Below, piece by piece: positions 1 through 7,161 of a stretch of 21,203 nt of DNA. The stretch is taken from the NCBI GenBank assembly GCA_945897655.1, contig CAMDHB010000016.1, positions 1-21,203 on the forward strand, in the 5' to 3' direction. The translations under genes were made by a program, and so were the position numbers. Each line of letters opens with the position of its first letter. Positions within the stretch are counted from its first letter, which is position 1. This DNA is from Pseudorhodobacter antarcticus (GTDB taxonomy: Bacteria > Pseudomonadota > Alphaproteobacteria > Rhodobacterales > Rhodobacteraceae). The notes beneath the pieces are model-generated. The model saw only the letters and a list, made by a program, of their open reading frames with translations, had not been told where the DNA came from and searched no databases.

Positions 1-1
1 C

Positions 2-961
2 CTGCGGCCCATCGCCCGCCGCACCCGCACGGGCCGCATCGTGCCCCTGACCCCCAGCGCCCCCGCCATCCTGGCCATCGCCAAACCCGCCCACGCCGCC
101 ACCCGGCGCTGGGCCCAACACGCCATCGGCCACAGCCCCGACCCCTTGCACAGCTACTTTGCCCTTGTCGCCCCCTGCCCCTTGGTCCGCCTGATCGCCC
201 GCGCTCAAGGCGACCATGTCGCCGCCCGCTTGCAGGGCGGACCCTATGGCCATTTGCCCCTCCTCTCCGCCGCTGCCCCCTTCCATGCCGGCGGCCGCGG
301 TGGCCCCGAGAATTTCACTGCCATCCCTCCCGGCCCCCTGGTCCTGCGCCACGCGCTTGACCTTTATCCCCATCCCAACACCGTCGCCGCCGTTCTCGTC
401 ACGGGGCACGAGGTCGCCCTGTGGTTGGAACGCAGCTTCAGCCTGTTCCACCAAGTCACCCCCGGCGGCCACGATGCCCCCCTGATCAACCCCGATTTCC
501 CCAGCTTCAACTTCGACCTGATCGAGGGGGTGACCTGGCAGGTCGACCTGACCCACGCCCCCCGCTTTGACACGCGCGGACAAGAGTTGAACCCCACCGC
601 CCGCCGCATCTACAGCCTGACCTATCTGGACAAACCGCTGGACCCACAGGCGCGCTTTATCCTCGCCACAAACAGCTACCGCGCCGCAGGCTCGGGTGGC
701 TTTGCCGGGGCTGAACCCGACCGCATCATCCTGTCCGGGCCTGACAGCAACCGCGACATCCTGCTCTCCCATATCGCCCGCCACACCCCCCTGCCCGCCG
801 CAGGCCCGCCCAACTGGCGCTTTGCCCCCATCGGCGGCACCATCGCCCTTTTGCACACCGCGCCCCAGGCCACCGCCCACCTGCCCGACATCGCGCACAT
901 GACCCCCGAACCCCTTGACCTGACCCCAGACGGATTCCGCCGCTTTCGCCTTCACCTGTGA
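2..961 (+). CDS. cpdB: 2',3'-cyclic-nucleotide 2'-phosphodiesterase / 3'-nucleotidase, C-terminal part (5' end outside window)
   Basis: The reading frame is already open at base 2 and no convincing start is seen, so this is the 3' part of a longer gene; the GTG at 41 is probably internal. The family hydrolyses 2',3'-cyclic nucleotides and then 3'-nucleotides, usually in the periplasm. The N-terminal metallophosphatase domain lies upstream of the window; what is visible is the 5'-nucleotidase C-terminal (substrate-recognition) domain. Typical stretches are the segment with ALWLERSFSLF, the strongly conserved PLINPDFPSFNFDLIEGVTWQ, and the ATNSYRAAGSGGF loop, which supplies nucleotide-stacking residues. 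No signal peptide can be judged. The coding strand is extremely C-rich with C-ending codons. A HAD hydrolase follows 32 bases later on the same strand, so a shared transcript is possible. The family assignment is firm; the exact substrate is inferred from the family. Confidence 0.85.
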   Translation: MRPIARRTRTGRIVPLTPSAPAILAIAKPAHAATRRWAQHAIGHSPDPLHSYFALVAPCPLVRLIARAQGDHVAARLQGGPYGHLPLLSAAAPFHAGGRGGPENFTAIPPGPLVLRHALDLYPHPNTVAAVLVTGHEVALWLERSFSLFHQVTPGGHDAPLINPDFPSFNFDLIEGVTWQVDLTHAPRFDTRGQELNPTARRIYSLTYLDKPLDPQARFILATNSYRAAGSGGFAGAEPDRIILSGPDSNRDILLSHIARHTPLPAAGPPNWRFAPIGGTIALLHTAPQATAHLPDIAHMTPEPLDLTPDGFRRFRLHL

Positions 962-993
962 TGCGCTAAAGGGGCCGCAAAGGGGCACCGCCA

Positions 994-1623
994 ATGTATG
1001 ACGCCATTCTGTTCGACCTTGACGGCACACTGGTTGATACCGAAACCCTGGCCGTTGCCGCAGGCCTTGCCGCCTTTGCCGCCGCAGGCCACCCGGTTGA
1101 CATGGAATTCATGCACCGCCTTGTCGGCATCGACGGCCCCACCTCCGCCCGCATCATCGCCGCCCACCGCCCGGATCTGGACCTGGCCCACTTCGACACC
1201 ATCTGGCGCGCTGATTTCAATGCTCGGATGCACGAAAGCCTGGCCCTGAAACCCGGCGTGACCGAACTTCTGACCCACGCCACCCACCTGCCCCGCGCCC
1301 TCGTCACCTCCTCCCGCCGGGTCGAGGCGCATGCCAAACTCGGCAAGGTCGGCCTCCACACGACCTTTGCCCAAGTCATCACGGTCGACGACGTATCCCA
1401 CGCCAAACCCCACCCCGAACCCTACCTTCTGGCCGCCTCCCTGCTCGGCGTCTCCCCCGCCCGCTGCCTCGTGTTCGAAGACAGCGAAGCGGGATCCGAG
1501 GCCGCTCACCGGGCGGGCATGGTGGTGGTGCAAGTGCCCGACGTCGTGCCCAGCCAAGGCAGATGGGCGCACCATCTGGCCGAGGATTTGCTGGCGGGGG
1601 CACGGGCGGCGGGGCTGATCTGA
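994..1623 (+). CDS. HAD-superfamily phosphatase (beta-phosphoglucomutase-like)
   Basis: This is a 209-residue HAD hydrolase with all four motifs. Motif I is FDLDGTLVDTE (nucleophile Asp8, acid/base Asp10), motif II is LVTSS (Thr105), motif III is Lys138 in the AKPHPEPY stretch, and motif IV is the acidic FEDSEAG (Glu162, Asp163) that holds Mg2+. The helical cap between motifs I and II (about residues 16-85) is the type found in beta-phosphoglucomutase and phosphoglycolate phosphatase relatives. The protein should be a cytoplasmic phosphatase or phosphomutase acting on a small phosphorylated metabolite; the substrate cannot be told. The ATG at 994 starts directly at the first strand of the fold, and an AAAGGGG-type ribosome site lies just upstream. 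It follows the cpdB-like gene closely and may be cotranscribed with it. Confidence 0.88.
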   Translation: MYDAILFDLDGTLVDTETLAVAAGLAAFAAAGHPVDMEFMHRLVGIDGPTSARIIAAHRPDLDLAHFDTIWRADFNARMHESLALKPGVTELLTHATHLPRALVTSSRRVEAHAKLGKVGLHTTFAQVITVDDVSHAKPHPEPYLLAASLLGVSPARCLVFEDSEAGSEAAHRAGMVVVQVPDVVPSQGRWAHHLAEDLLAGARAAGLI

Positions 1624-1657
1624 AAGTCTGCGCAATTGAGGCGCGGTGTCGACTGAC

Positions 1658-1697
1658 GGCTTGGAGCCCAAAGTGCACCAAGCCTAAATCAATTTAG
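1658..1697. other. Paired inverted repeats between HAD gene and SUKH gene
   Basis: A perfect 7-bp inverted repeat, GGCTTGG (1658-1664) with CCAAGCC (1678-1684), is followed at once by CTAAATcaATTTAG (1684-1697), a second perfect dyad. The site lies between two convergent genes (HAD on plus, SUKH on minus), where a bidirectional transcription end would be expected. There is no proper U-run on either strand, so the terminator role is only a guess. The GC content drops at this point, so it also marks the edge of the AT-richer insert. Confidence 0.35.
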
Positions 1698-1740
1698 AGA
1701 AGGTATGTCGAGGCAAATTCGATCCGCGCGTGGTCAGCAA

Positions 1741-2472
1741 CTACTTCTTGCGGAACCCTTTCAACTTGCTAATGGTCTTGTGCAAAACCGTGTCCTTTTT
1801 CTTTCGGTTATCTGAGACCTTTTTGCCCAAAGCTTCCCAATCATCTGTATTCCCGGGCAGTTTTTTCATGCCTTCGAGTTCCAGTCCCATTTCATCATAT
1901 AGCGACAGTTGTCGTGGTACTTCTTGCTTTAAAAATTCAGCGAACGAGGGCCACCTTTCTCCAATCAAGTCGTGATCCCTATTGATCAGTTCAACTTCAC
2001 CAGTGCTCGCCAAATACAGATGACCCTGCGAGTACCCCGGGCCATTCATCGCCCCTAAACCAAAGTGACCTTCTGGAATGTAATCTGGTCTAGTATAAAA
2101 AACATTTTGGTATCTGATACTTATCGGCTGACCAATACCTCCGATCTCCCGAAGGTTCTGGCCTCCAGTTGAACCATGCAAAGAGATGCCCATGATCTTT
2201 GCACCGTTAAACGATCTCAGGAAATCTCGGTACTGTTTCGGTAGGTATCGTTCGCTCTCGGCCTCGGCATCGTTGAGACCTGCATCAGATAGGCCTGCGT
2301 AGAAGCGACAAAGGTATGCATGCGGAGCCAGGGCAGGAACATGGCCCGTAGCAAATGCACCTCCATCCGCTTCCAAATAACCTAGCTTGTCCCATCTATC
2401 CCGAACGATTCCCGCAACTTTTTCTATTGCGTTTGCCACATCTTCGTCACTCAAAGTGTCACCCATTGCCAT
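1741..2472 (-). CDS. SMI1/KNR4 (SUKH) family protein, candidate orphan immunity protein
   Basis: This 243-residue acidic-then-basic protein has the SUKH-domain pattern: LPKQYRDFLRSFNG (the classic 'LPxxYxxFLxxxNG' opening), then a GHLYLASTGEVELI strand pair and a closing SFAEFLKQEV helix. A lysine-rich tail (about residues 222-243) follows the domain. SUKH proteins are known in bacteria mainly as immunity partners of contact-dependent or polymorphic toxins; in fungi they act in cell-wall signalling. No toxin, secretion gene or neighbouring immunity gene is visible here. The gene is clearly AT-richer than all its neighbours (the first 60 bases of the window segment are about 43% GC by count), which suggests horizontal arrival. 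Two candidate ATGs (2472 and 2466) are two codons apart, and neither has a convincing Shine-Dalgarno sequence. The family call is good; the immunity role is inferred. Confidence 0.75.
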   Translation of the reverse strand: MAMGDTLSDEDVANAIEKVAGIVRDRWDKLGYLEADGGAFATGHVPALAPHAYLCRFYAGLSDAGLNDAEAESERYLPKQYRDFLRSFNGAKIMGISLHGSTGGQNLREIGGIGQPISIRYQNVFYTRPDYIPEGHFGLGAMNGPGYSQGHLYLASTGEVELINRDHDLIGERWPSFAEFLKQEVPRQLSLYDEMGLELEGMKKLPGNTDDWEALGKKVSDNRKKKDTVLHKTISKLKGFRKK

Positions 2473-2577
2473 TGCGGCTTTTGTCGTTACTACGATTTTC
2501 GATTCTTGATGGCAAACGAGCCGAATACAAGGTCCGCTTCGTCCGCAAAGCTGCCCTTGAGCGATGTCCGCCCGTAG

Positions 2578-2596
2578 GTCGGGGTTTCACCCCGAC
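2578..2596. repeat. REP-like hairpin
   Basis: The sequence GTCGGGGT-TTC-ACCCCGAC is a perfect 8-bp stem with a 3-base loop, preceded by GTAG. Hairpins of the form GTAGGTCGGGGTTTCACCCCGAC resemble the repetitive extragenic palindromes dispersed through many proteobacterial genomes. Only one copy is visible in this window, so the repeat status rests on resemblance and must be tested genome-wide. It sits in the 216-base gap between the SUKH gene and the M24 gene. Confidence 0.45.
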
Positions 2597-2657
2597 TCTG
2601 CCGTGCGACAAACCTTACCACAATCGTTAACAAAAAAACCTAACCCGTTGATCCCCA

Positions 2658-2689
2658 ACACTTTCCCAAAGTGTCCACATGTGGACACT
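2658..2689. other. Overlapping, mutually exclusive hairpins at 3' end of the M24 gene
   Basis: Two dyads share bases. ACACTTT-CCC-AAAGTGT (2658-2674) is a 7-bp stem with a 3-base loop. AGTGTCCACATGTGGACACT (2670-2689) is a perfect 20-base palindrome that reaches into the TGA stop of the minus-strand M24 gene. The arm AAAGTGT can take part in only one of them. On the minus strand a 7-T run follows further down (2634-2640), after about 17 unpaired bases, so this is not a canonical intrinsic terminator. It could be a 3'-end stabiliser or a protein-binding palindrome. Confidence 0.45.
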
Positions 2690-4062
2690 CACAAAGCCAG
2701 CACCTGAGCCGGGTCCAAAAGCCAGGGCGCGATGATCCCGCAGGTGTCGGCCAGGGGCAGCAGACAGGCCGGAACCTCCATCCCGATCACATCCCGCATG
2801 AAGGCCGCCCTCGCCTGACACCGTGCCAGAACCTCAGGGAAATCGCGGGCCAGATCGGCTTGCAGGGCGGCGTCCGCGATCACATAGCCATCCTCCATCC
2901 GGGTCGAGGCATAGATGGGGTGGCCCGGAATCACATCCATCTGCATCGCCATGCCTGAGGCAAGCGGCTCCACCGACCCCTCATAAATCGGCGAGGACAG
3001 CCATTCATCCATCCCGATCAGATGACCGGGATTAAGGAACAACCCGAACATTTCATCCGGCAGCGCCGCGTGCATTTCCGCCCAAACCGCCCCTCCCAAA
3101 ACTCCCGGTTGCATCAACCCACACCACCGCGACATCGCGTCCAGATAGGGCCCGGCGAAGGCGTGGATATAATCCCGCGCCCCCTCTGGCAGATCCTCCG
3201 CCCCCATCGCCGCCCAGCCCGACCGGCAAATGTTGGACCCCCAGTGACAGACATTGAACGACAGGGGCGACCCGCGCCGGATCACCTGCCCCGTCGGCCC
3301 CGACAACCCTTGGGCCGCCATCGCCCCGGTCGCGAAGGTGGAATGGCAGCCCAGCGGCAAGCCCCCCACCTGCCCCGCCTGATAGGCCGCAAAATCGGTC
3401 ATCCCGTCATGCAACGCGAACGCCATGCGCCGCATGGCGGCGGCGGCCATCTGGTTGGAAAACTCCAGCCGCGCAATCTCGGCCGCGTCCACCCGGGCGC
3501 GGATGCCGTGGCTGGGGTGCATCATCAGATCAGTGGCGTTTTCCACCCGGTCACACAGGGCACGCAAGGGGTCGGCAAGGAAGGCCGGAATCTCCAGCGC
3601 CGTGGCAGGATCGTCCACCTCGGTGGGGCCATAGTATTTCCAGCCCACGGTCCCGATGCGGGCGCGGGGCGGCAGAGCCTCAGCCAACAGATCCTTCAGG
3701 CTGCGGGACTGGCGGGGTTGGGATTGCAGGGACAGGCTGGCGCACAACTCGGTCTGCACATCCCCCGCCTGAACAAGCGCCGAGATGGCGGTGTAGGGCA
3801 GGCATTCATTGCCCGCCAGCAACAGCGCCGATTTCGCGGTGACCACCAGCACCGCCTCTTCAAACCGCGGGTCAAAGCCGGTGATCCAGTGCAGGTTCGC
3901 AAAATGCTCGCGGTCGCCGTAAACCACCACCGCCTCCAACCCCCGCGCCTTGGCCACACGCCGCAAGGCCGCCAGTCGGGCGCGGCATTCGGGCAGGGTC
4001 AAGGGCGGGGCCGTGTCTGGAATGCCGGTGTGGGGCCAGTCGATGCGAACAAGATGCGGCAT
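2689..4062 (-). CDS. M24-family (creatinase / aminopeptidase P-like) protein with non-canonical metal site
   Basis: The protein has 457 residues from the chosen start. That ATG (4060-4062) is preceded by a perfect AGGAGGT ribosome site six bases away; an in-frame ATG 17 codons upstream lacks one. It shows the two-domain layout of the creatinase/prolidase clan: an N-terminal domain (about 20-170) with VVVYGDREHFANLHWITGF, and a C-terminal pita-bread domain (about 190-430). In ordinary M24 metallopeptidases the metal is held by Asp, Asp, His, Glu and Glu. Here the equivalent positions appear to be Asn270 (PLSFN), Asn277 (GSNICRS), His347 (NPGHLIG), Asp376 (MQMD) and Glu390 (RMEDG). The two Asp-to-Asn changes recall creatinase, which has an Asn in its 'LSLN' stretch and needs no metal. 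A cytoplasmic amidinohydrolase- or peptidase-like activity is therefore possible, but the substrate is unknown. No neighbour suggests a pathway. Confidence 0.78.
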   Translation of the reverse strand: MPHLVRIDWPHTGIPDTAPPLTLPECRARLAALRRVAKARGLEAVVVYGDREHFANLHWITGFDPRFEEAVLVVTAKSALLLAGNECLPYTAISALVQAGDVQTELCASLSLQSQPRQSRSLKDLLAEALPPRARIGTVGWKYYGPTEVDDPATALEIPAFLADPLRALCDRVENATDLMMHPSHGIRARVDAAEIARLEFSNQMAAAAMRRMAFALHDGMTDFAAYQAGQVGGLPLGCHSTFATGAMAAQGLSGPTGQVIRRGSPLSFNVCHWGSNICRSGWAAMGAEDLPEGARDYIHAFAGPYLDAMSRWCGLMQPGVLGGAVWAEMHAALPDEMFGLFLNPGHLIGMDEWLSSPIYEGSVEPLASGMAMQMDVIPGHPIYASTRMEDGYVIADAALQADLARDFPEVLARCQARAAFMRDVIGMEVPACLLPLADTCGIIAPWLLDPAQVLAL

Positions 4063-4119
4063 GGAAACCTCCTGATTTGACGCCAAGCTAGCGCTGTCCC
4101 TGCCCGCTGTCACCCTATC

Positions 4120-4148
4120 TTGCGAATCCCCGACGTCCGGCCTATGTT
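4120..4148 (+). promoter_or_regulatory. Sigma-70-type promoter of ffs
   Basis: TTGCGA (4120-4125) and TATGTT (4143-4148) are separated by 17 bases. Transcription would start about 4154-4156, which fits the first bases of the SRP RNA stem. The position relative to a recognisable RNA 5' end is the main support. Confidence 0.55.
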
Positions 4149-4151
4149 ACT

Positions 4152-4250
4152 GGTGAGAGGTTGGCGCGGGCAGGTGCCTCGCCAACCCGGTCAGGTCCGG
4201 AAGGAAGCAGCCGTAACGAGCCCCACTTGGGTCGTTGTCAGCCTCTCACC
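4152..4250 (+). ncRNA. ffs: Small signal recognition particle RNA (4.5S type)
   Basis: The gene encodes the RNA of the bacterial signal recognition particle, which binds the GTPase Ffh and delivers ribosomes making membrane proteins to FtsY. The conserved apical core is present as GGTCAGGTCCGGAAGGAAGC (4189-4208), followed by the AGCCGTAACGAG strand that closes the asymmetric internal loop. The ends pair perfectly: GGTGAGAGG (4152-4160) with CCTCTCACC (4242-4250). The length of about 99 bases and lack of an Alu domain are normal for Gram-negative bacteria. The mature ends are estimated from the terminal stem. It lies between the oppositely oriented M24 gene and rsgA. Confidence 0.95.
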
Positions 4251-4258
4251 TTTGTTTT
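4242..4258 (+). terminator. Intrinsic terminator of ffs
   Basis: The closing strand of the SRP RNA terminal stem (CCTCTCACC) runs straight into TTTGTTTT (4251-4258). The RNA's own long hairpin plus this U-rich tail forms a standard Rho-independent end. Confidence 0.7.
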
Positions 4259-4270
4259 GACACCCCAGCT

Positions 4271-4400
4271 GGAGGATTGATCATGGCAGCGATTGCATCC
4301 CCTCGGACGGGGTTGGTCTGAGCGTCACGCTCATCCCCTCGTCCATGACATTGCCGAACCGGCCTGCAAGGCCAAACGCAACGCATGCGAGGATACTTCC
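4271..4400 (+). promoter_or_regulatory. Structured rsgA leader with a 12-codon ORF and competing hairpins
   Basis: A strong ribosome site (GGAGG, 4271-4275) stands seven bases before ATG 4283, which opens a 12-residue ORF (MAAIASPRTGLV, stop at 4319-4321). The 10-base sequence CATCCCCTCG occurs twice (4296-4305 and 4332-4341). The GGGG at 4309-4312 can pair either with CCCC of the first copy, or, as GGACGGGG (4305-4312), with the second copy extended to CGTCC (4335-4344, one bulged T). The second fold encloses GAGCG-TCA-CGCTC (4320-4332). A further hairpin, GGCCT-GCA-AGGCC, lies at 4361-4373. This resembles attenuator architecture. It could also be leftover sequence from an older N-terminus. 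Confidence 0.35.
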
Positions 4401-5438
4401 TTGAACACATCGAATTTGCTGGCCGATCTTGGCTGGACCGCTGATTTTGTGCGCCAGTTGGAACTGGACGAAATTGGCACGACGACCCCTGCTCGTGTGA
4501 CGGGCGTGCATCGCAACCGGATTGACGCCTTGGGTGCGGATGGGGTGCTGGAACTGATCCCGGCGTCGGACCTGAACACGGGCGATGTCGCGGTGGGCGA
4601 CTGGATCCTGTCGCGGGGCATGGTGGCGCTGCGGGTGCTGGACCGCCGCAGCGAATTGCAGCGCAAGGCGGCGGGCACCGGCATGGTGCGGCAGTTGATT
4701 GCTGCCAATGTCGACACAGCGCTGATCGTGTCCTCGTGCAACGCTGACTTCAACGTGGGGCGGTTGGAGCGGTATCTGGTGCTGTGCGCCAGTGCCGGGA
4801 TCGAGCCTGTGCTGGTGCTGACCAAGGCGGATATGTGCGACGATCCTGATGGCTTTGTCGAGCAAGCCCGGAAGTTGCAGCGCGGGTTGGCTGTTGTGGC
4901 CTTGAACGCCCATGCGGGGACCGTGCGGGTGGAATTGGCCGAATGGTGCCGCAAGGGCCGCACTGTGATTCTGCTGGGGTCATCGGGTGTGGGCAAGACC
5001 ACCCTGTCCAACGCGCTAACCGGGGGCAGCGCTGCGGTGCAGGGCATCCGCGAAGATGACGCCAAGGGGCGCCACACCACCACAGCCCGTTATCTGGTGG
5101 CCATGGCCGAGGGGGGCTGGCTGATCGACACCCCCGGCGTGCGCGAGTTGCAACTGACCGACGTGGCCGATGGCATTGGGATGCTGTTTGATGACCTGAC
5201 CGAATTGGCGCAGGGCTGTCGGTTCAACGATTGCACCCATGATGTCGAACCGGGCTGTGCGGTACAGGCGGCGATTGCTTCGGGCGATCTGGACGCCGGG
5301 CGTCTGGCCCGCTGGCAAAAGCTGGTGCGCGAGGACCGGTTCAACAGCGAATCGATCCATCAGGCCCATCAGCGCAACCGCGCCTTTGGCAAGATGCACC
5401 GCAAAGTCGTGGACAAGCGCAAGCCCAGCATCCGTTAG
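4401..5438 (+). CDS. rsgA: Ribosome small-subunit-dependent GTPase A
   Basis: RsgA (YjeQ) is a circularly permuted GTPase that checks late maturation of the 30S subunit. From the TTG at 4401 the protein has 345 residues, close to the usual 350. This TTG has GAGGA seven bases upstream (4389-4393); the frame stays open to TTG 4293, but the extra 36 codons look non-coding. An OB-fold comes first (about 28-80). The GTPase motifs follow in permuted order: TKAD (141-144, G4), GSSGVGKT (193-200, G1), the GRHTTTAR switch (223-230, G2) and DTPG (243-246, G3). The C-terminal zinc site is Cys273, Cys278, His280 and Cys286. The RGHTT-type switch plus this zinc site is diagnostic. Its neighbour ffs is also a translation-related gene, but has its own terminator. 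Confidence 0.95.
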   Translation: MNTSNLLADLGWTADFVRQLELDEIGTTTPARVTGVHRNRIDALGADGVLELIPASDLNTGDVAVGDWILSRGMVALRVLDRRSELQRKAAGTGMVRQLIAANVDTALIVSSCNADFNVGRLERYLVLCASAGIEPVLVLTKADMCDDPDGFVEQARKLQRGLAVVALNAHAGTVRVELAEWCRKGRTVILLGSSGVGKTTLSNALTGGSAAVQGIREDDAKGRHTTTARYLVAMAEGGWLIDTPGVRELQLTDVADGIGMLFDDLTELAQGCRFNDCTHDVEPGCAVQAAIASGDLDAGRLARWQKLVREDRFNSESIHQAHQRNRAFGKMHRKVVDKRKPSIR

Positions 5439-5446
5439 GGTGTGCT

Positions 5447-6568
5447 TTAGCGCACCATCGGGGTCATGGCGGCAATCAACCGCGCGACCCCCGCCTCGGT
5501 CGTCATCACCCCCGGCGACAGGCGCAGGGTCTGGCCCCGTGCATCGGTGGTGATGCCTTGGGCGCGCAGGGCGTTGATCACACCATTGGCGGGCAGCCGG
5601 TCCGGCAGGCGCAGCATCACCGATCCGCCCCGCTGGGCAGGGTCGCGCGGCGAAACCAACGGCAGGTTCAGCGCATCGGCCGCCGCGATCAACTGCACAG
5701 ACAGCGCCCGATTGTGGGCCAGCAGTGCCGCCTTGTCCTGGGCCGCATGCCAGTCCAACGCCGGCAGGCTGGCCAAAGCGGCCATGACCGATGGGGTCCC
5801 GTTGTCAAACCGGCGAATGTCGGGGGCATAGGCGAATTTGGTGATGTCCCAGTTGAACGGGTTGGGCTGGCTGAACCAGCCACGCAGGCCCGGTTCGCAA
5901 TGCGGGATCAGCCGGGGAGATACATACAGCACCCCCGCGCCCGGCGTGCCGCACATCCATTTGAGCGAGGTTGTCACGGCAAAATCCACCTCGGGCGCAT
6001 GCACGTCAAACGGGATCAAGCCCACAGCCTGCGTGACATCCACGCCCACCAGCGACCCCATGGCCCTTGCCCGCGCCACCATCGGCCCCAGCGCGATGCG
6101 GTGCGAACTGGTCGAGGATACCCAGGTCAGCAGGGCAAGGCCAACGTCCGGGGTCCAGGCATCCAGAAAATCCTCATCCTCAACATAGGCCGCACCCTGG
6201 CGCAGAGGCACGGTTTTCAGGGTAAAGCCCAAAGCCCCAGCCATGCCATTCAGCAGGAAATGGTTGGAGGGAAAGCAATCCGCCCCGACCAGAACCGTGC
6301 GCCCGCGCAAATGACCGGCAGGCAGCGCCGCCAACAGCGCATGAAAGCCGGCTGTGACATTCTCGAACGTCGTCACGGTGCCGGGGGCGGCATTCAGAAT
6401 GCCGCGCCACCGGTCGATGAACCGCTGCCGCAGGCCCAGCACATCCGCCCATTGCCCATCGTCGCCAGCCGACCAGACTACCGAAAACTCGGCCATTGCC
6501 CCGGCCAGATCGCGGGCTTTGCCGGGGTATTGGCCGATTGAATGATACAGGAAATAGGCCTCTGACAT
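5447..6568 (-). CDS. Kynureninase-like class V PLP-dependent enzyme
   Basis: This is a 373-residue fold-type I PLP enzyme. The Schiff-base lysine is Lys203 in SLKWMCGTPGAGVLYV, a sequence very like the kynureninase signature (S-x-K-W-x-C-G-x-P-G). The pyridine-nitrogen Asp is Asp177 in VDVTQAVG. Kynureninases cleave kynurenine to anthranilate and alanine in the cytoplasm; related proteins act as cysteine desulfurases or aminotransferases. No other tryptophan-pathway gene is in view, so a true kynureninase role is not supported by context. The ATG at 6568 has GGAG about seven bases upstream. The 3' end converges on rsgA with only eight bases between stop codons. It is divergent from the thioesterase gene across 83 bases. 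Confidence 0.8.
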   Translation of the reverse strand: MSEAYFLYHSIGQYPGKARDLAGAMAEFSVVWSAGDDGQWADVLGLRQRFIDRWRGILNAAPGTVTTFENVTAGFHALLAALPAGHLRGRTVLVGADCFPSNHFLLNGMAGALGFTLKTVPLRQGAAYVEDEDFLDAWTPDVGLALLTWVSSTSSHRIALGPMVARARAMGSLVGVDVTQAVGLIPFDVHAPEVDFAVTTSLKWMCGTPGAGVLYVSPRLIPHCEPGLRGWFSQPNPFNWDITKFAYAPDIRRFDNGTPSVMAALASLPALDWHAAQDKAALLAHNRALSVQLIAAADALNLPLVSPRDPAQRGGSVMLRLPDRLPANGVINALRAQGITTDARGQTLRLSPGVMTTEAGVARLIAAMTPMVR

Positions 6569-6651
6569 GACGCGCTCCGAGAAGGGTTTGCTATGGCTAA
6601 CACCTGACGCCCGGTCTTGCCAGTGCAGCGCGGATCGGGCAAGGGACGGCC

Positions 6652-7050
6652 ATGATTTACCACCGCCCCATCCAGATTGAATTCAACCACTGCGACCCTG
6701 CCGGGATCGTCTTCTTTCCCCGTTTCTATGAAATGGTGTCCTCGGTCTGCGAGAACTTCCACAAGGACGTGGGGGGTCTGAGCTATGCCCAGATGATGGC
6801 CGCACAGCAGGGCGTACCCACCGTCCGGGTCGAGACGGATTTTCATGCGCCGGTTCGTTTGGGGCAGATCCTGGATTTCCGGCTTGAGGTGACGCGACTA
6901 GGCCGATCCTCGATCACGGTAGTGGTGACGGGCTGGACGGACCAGAAGCACCTGACGGTGACCATGACCCAAGCCTTTGTCGAATGCCTGCGCGCCCGGT
7001 CCTGGCCCGATGAGGTGCGCGCGCGCTTTGAGGCATTCATAGCGGCTTGA
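6652..7050 (+). CDS. Hotdog-fold acyl-CoA thioesterase (4-hydroxybenzoyl-CoA thioesterase family)
   Basis: The 132-residue length is typical for a single hotdog domain. The family signature FNHCDPAGIVFFPRFYEM (11-28) carries the catalytic Asp15 at the start of the long central helix. The enzyme should hydrolyse an acyl- or aroyl-CoA thioester in the cytoplasm. The substrate is unknown: 4-hydroxybenzoyl-CoA thioesterase, YbgC-type and phenylacetate-pathway thioesterases all share this signature. An AAGGGA ribosome site lies seven bases before the ATG. The gene is divergent from the kynureninase-like gene, and 111 bases separate it from the next gene on its strand, so it is probably its own unit. 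Confidence 0.85.
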   Translation: MIYHRPIQIEFNHCDPAGIVFFPRFYEMVSSVCENFHKDVGGLSYAQMMAAQQGVPTVRVETDFHAPVRLGQILDFRLEVTRLGRSSITVVVTGWTDQKHLTVTMTQAFVECLRARSWPDEVRARFEAFIAA

Positions 7051-7161
7051 TGCCGCTTTTGCACCCTCATGTCGTTTTCGGCGCTCAAGCGTCGGCCCGC
7101 CTTGCCCCTTGGGGGGCGGTTGGGGCACATATAGGGCAAAATCCAAATCGGAGAGCATCCC

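Noticed and set aside
3022..4080. A 352-codon plus-strand frame opposite the M24 gene, rich in His, Arg, Gln and Pro
   Set aside because: Composition is typical of antisense reading of GC-rich coding DNA; no domain is recognisable.
5558..6541. A 327-codon plus-strand frame opposite the kynureninase-like gene
   Set aside because: Same shadow composition; the minus-strand protein has a clear PLP lysine motif.
7097..7119. GC-rich inverted repeat after the thioesterase gene as an intrinsic terminator
   Set aside because: The stem needs a bulge and a 2-base loop, and no U-run follows on either strand.
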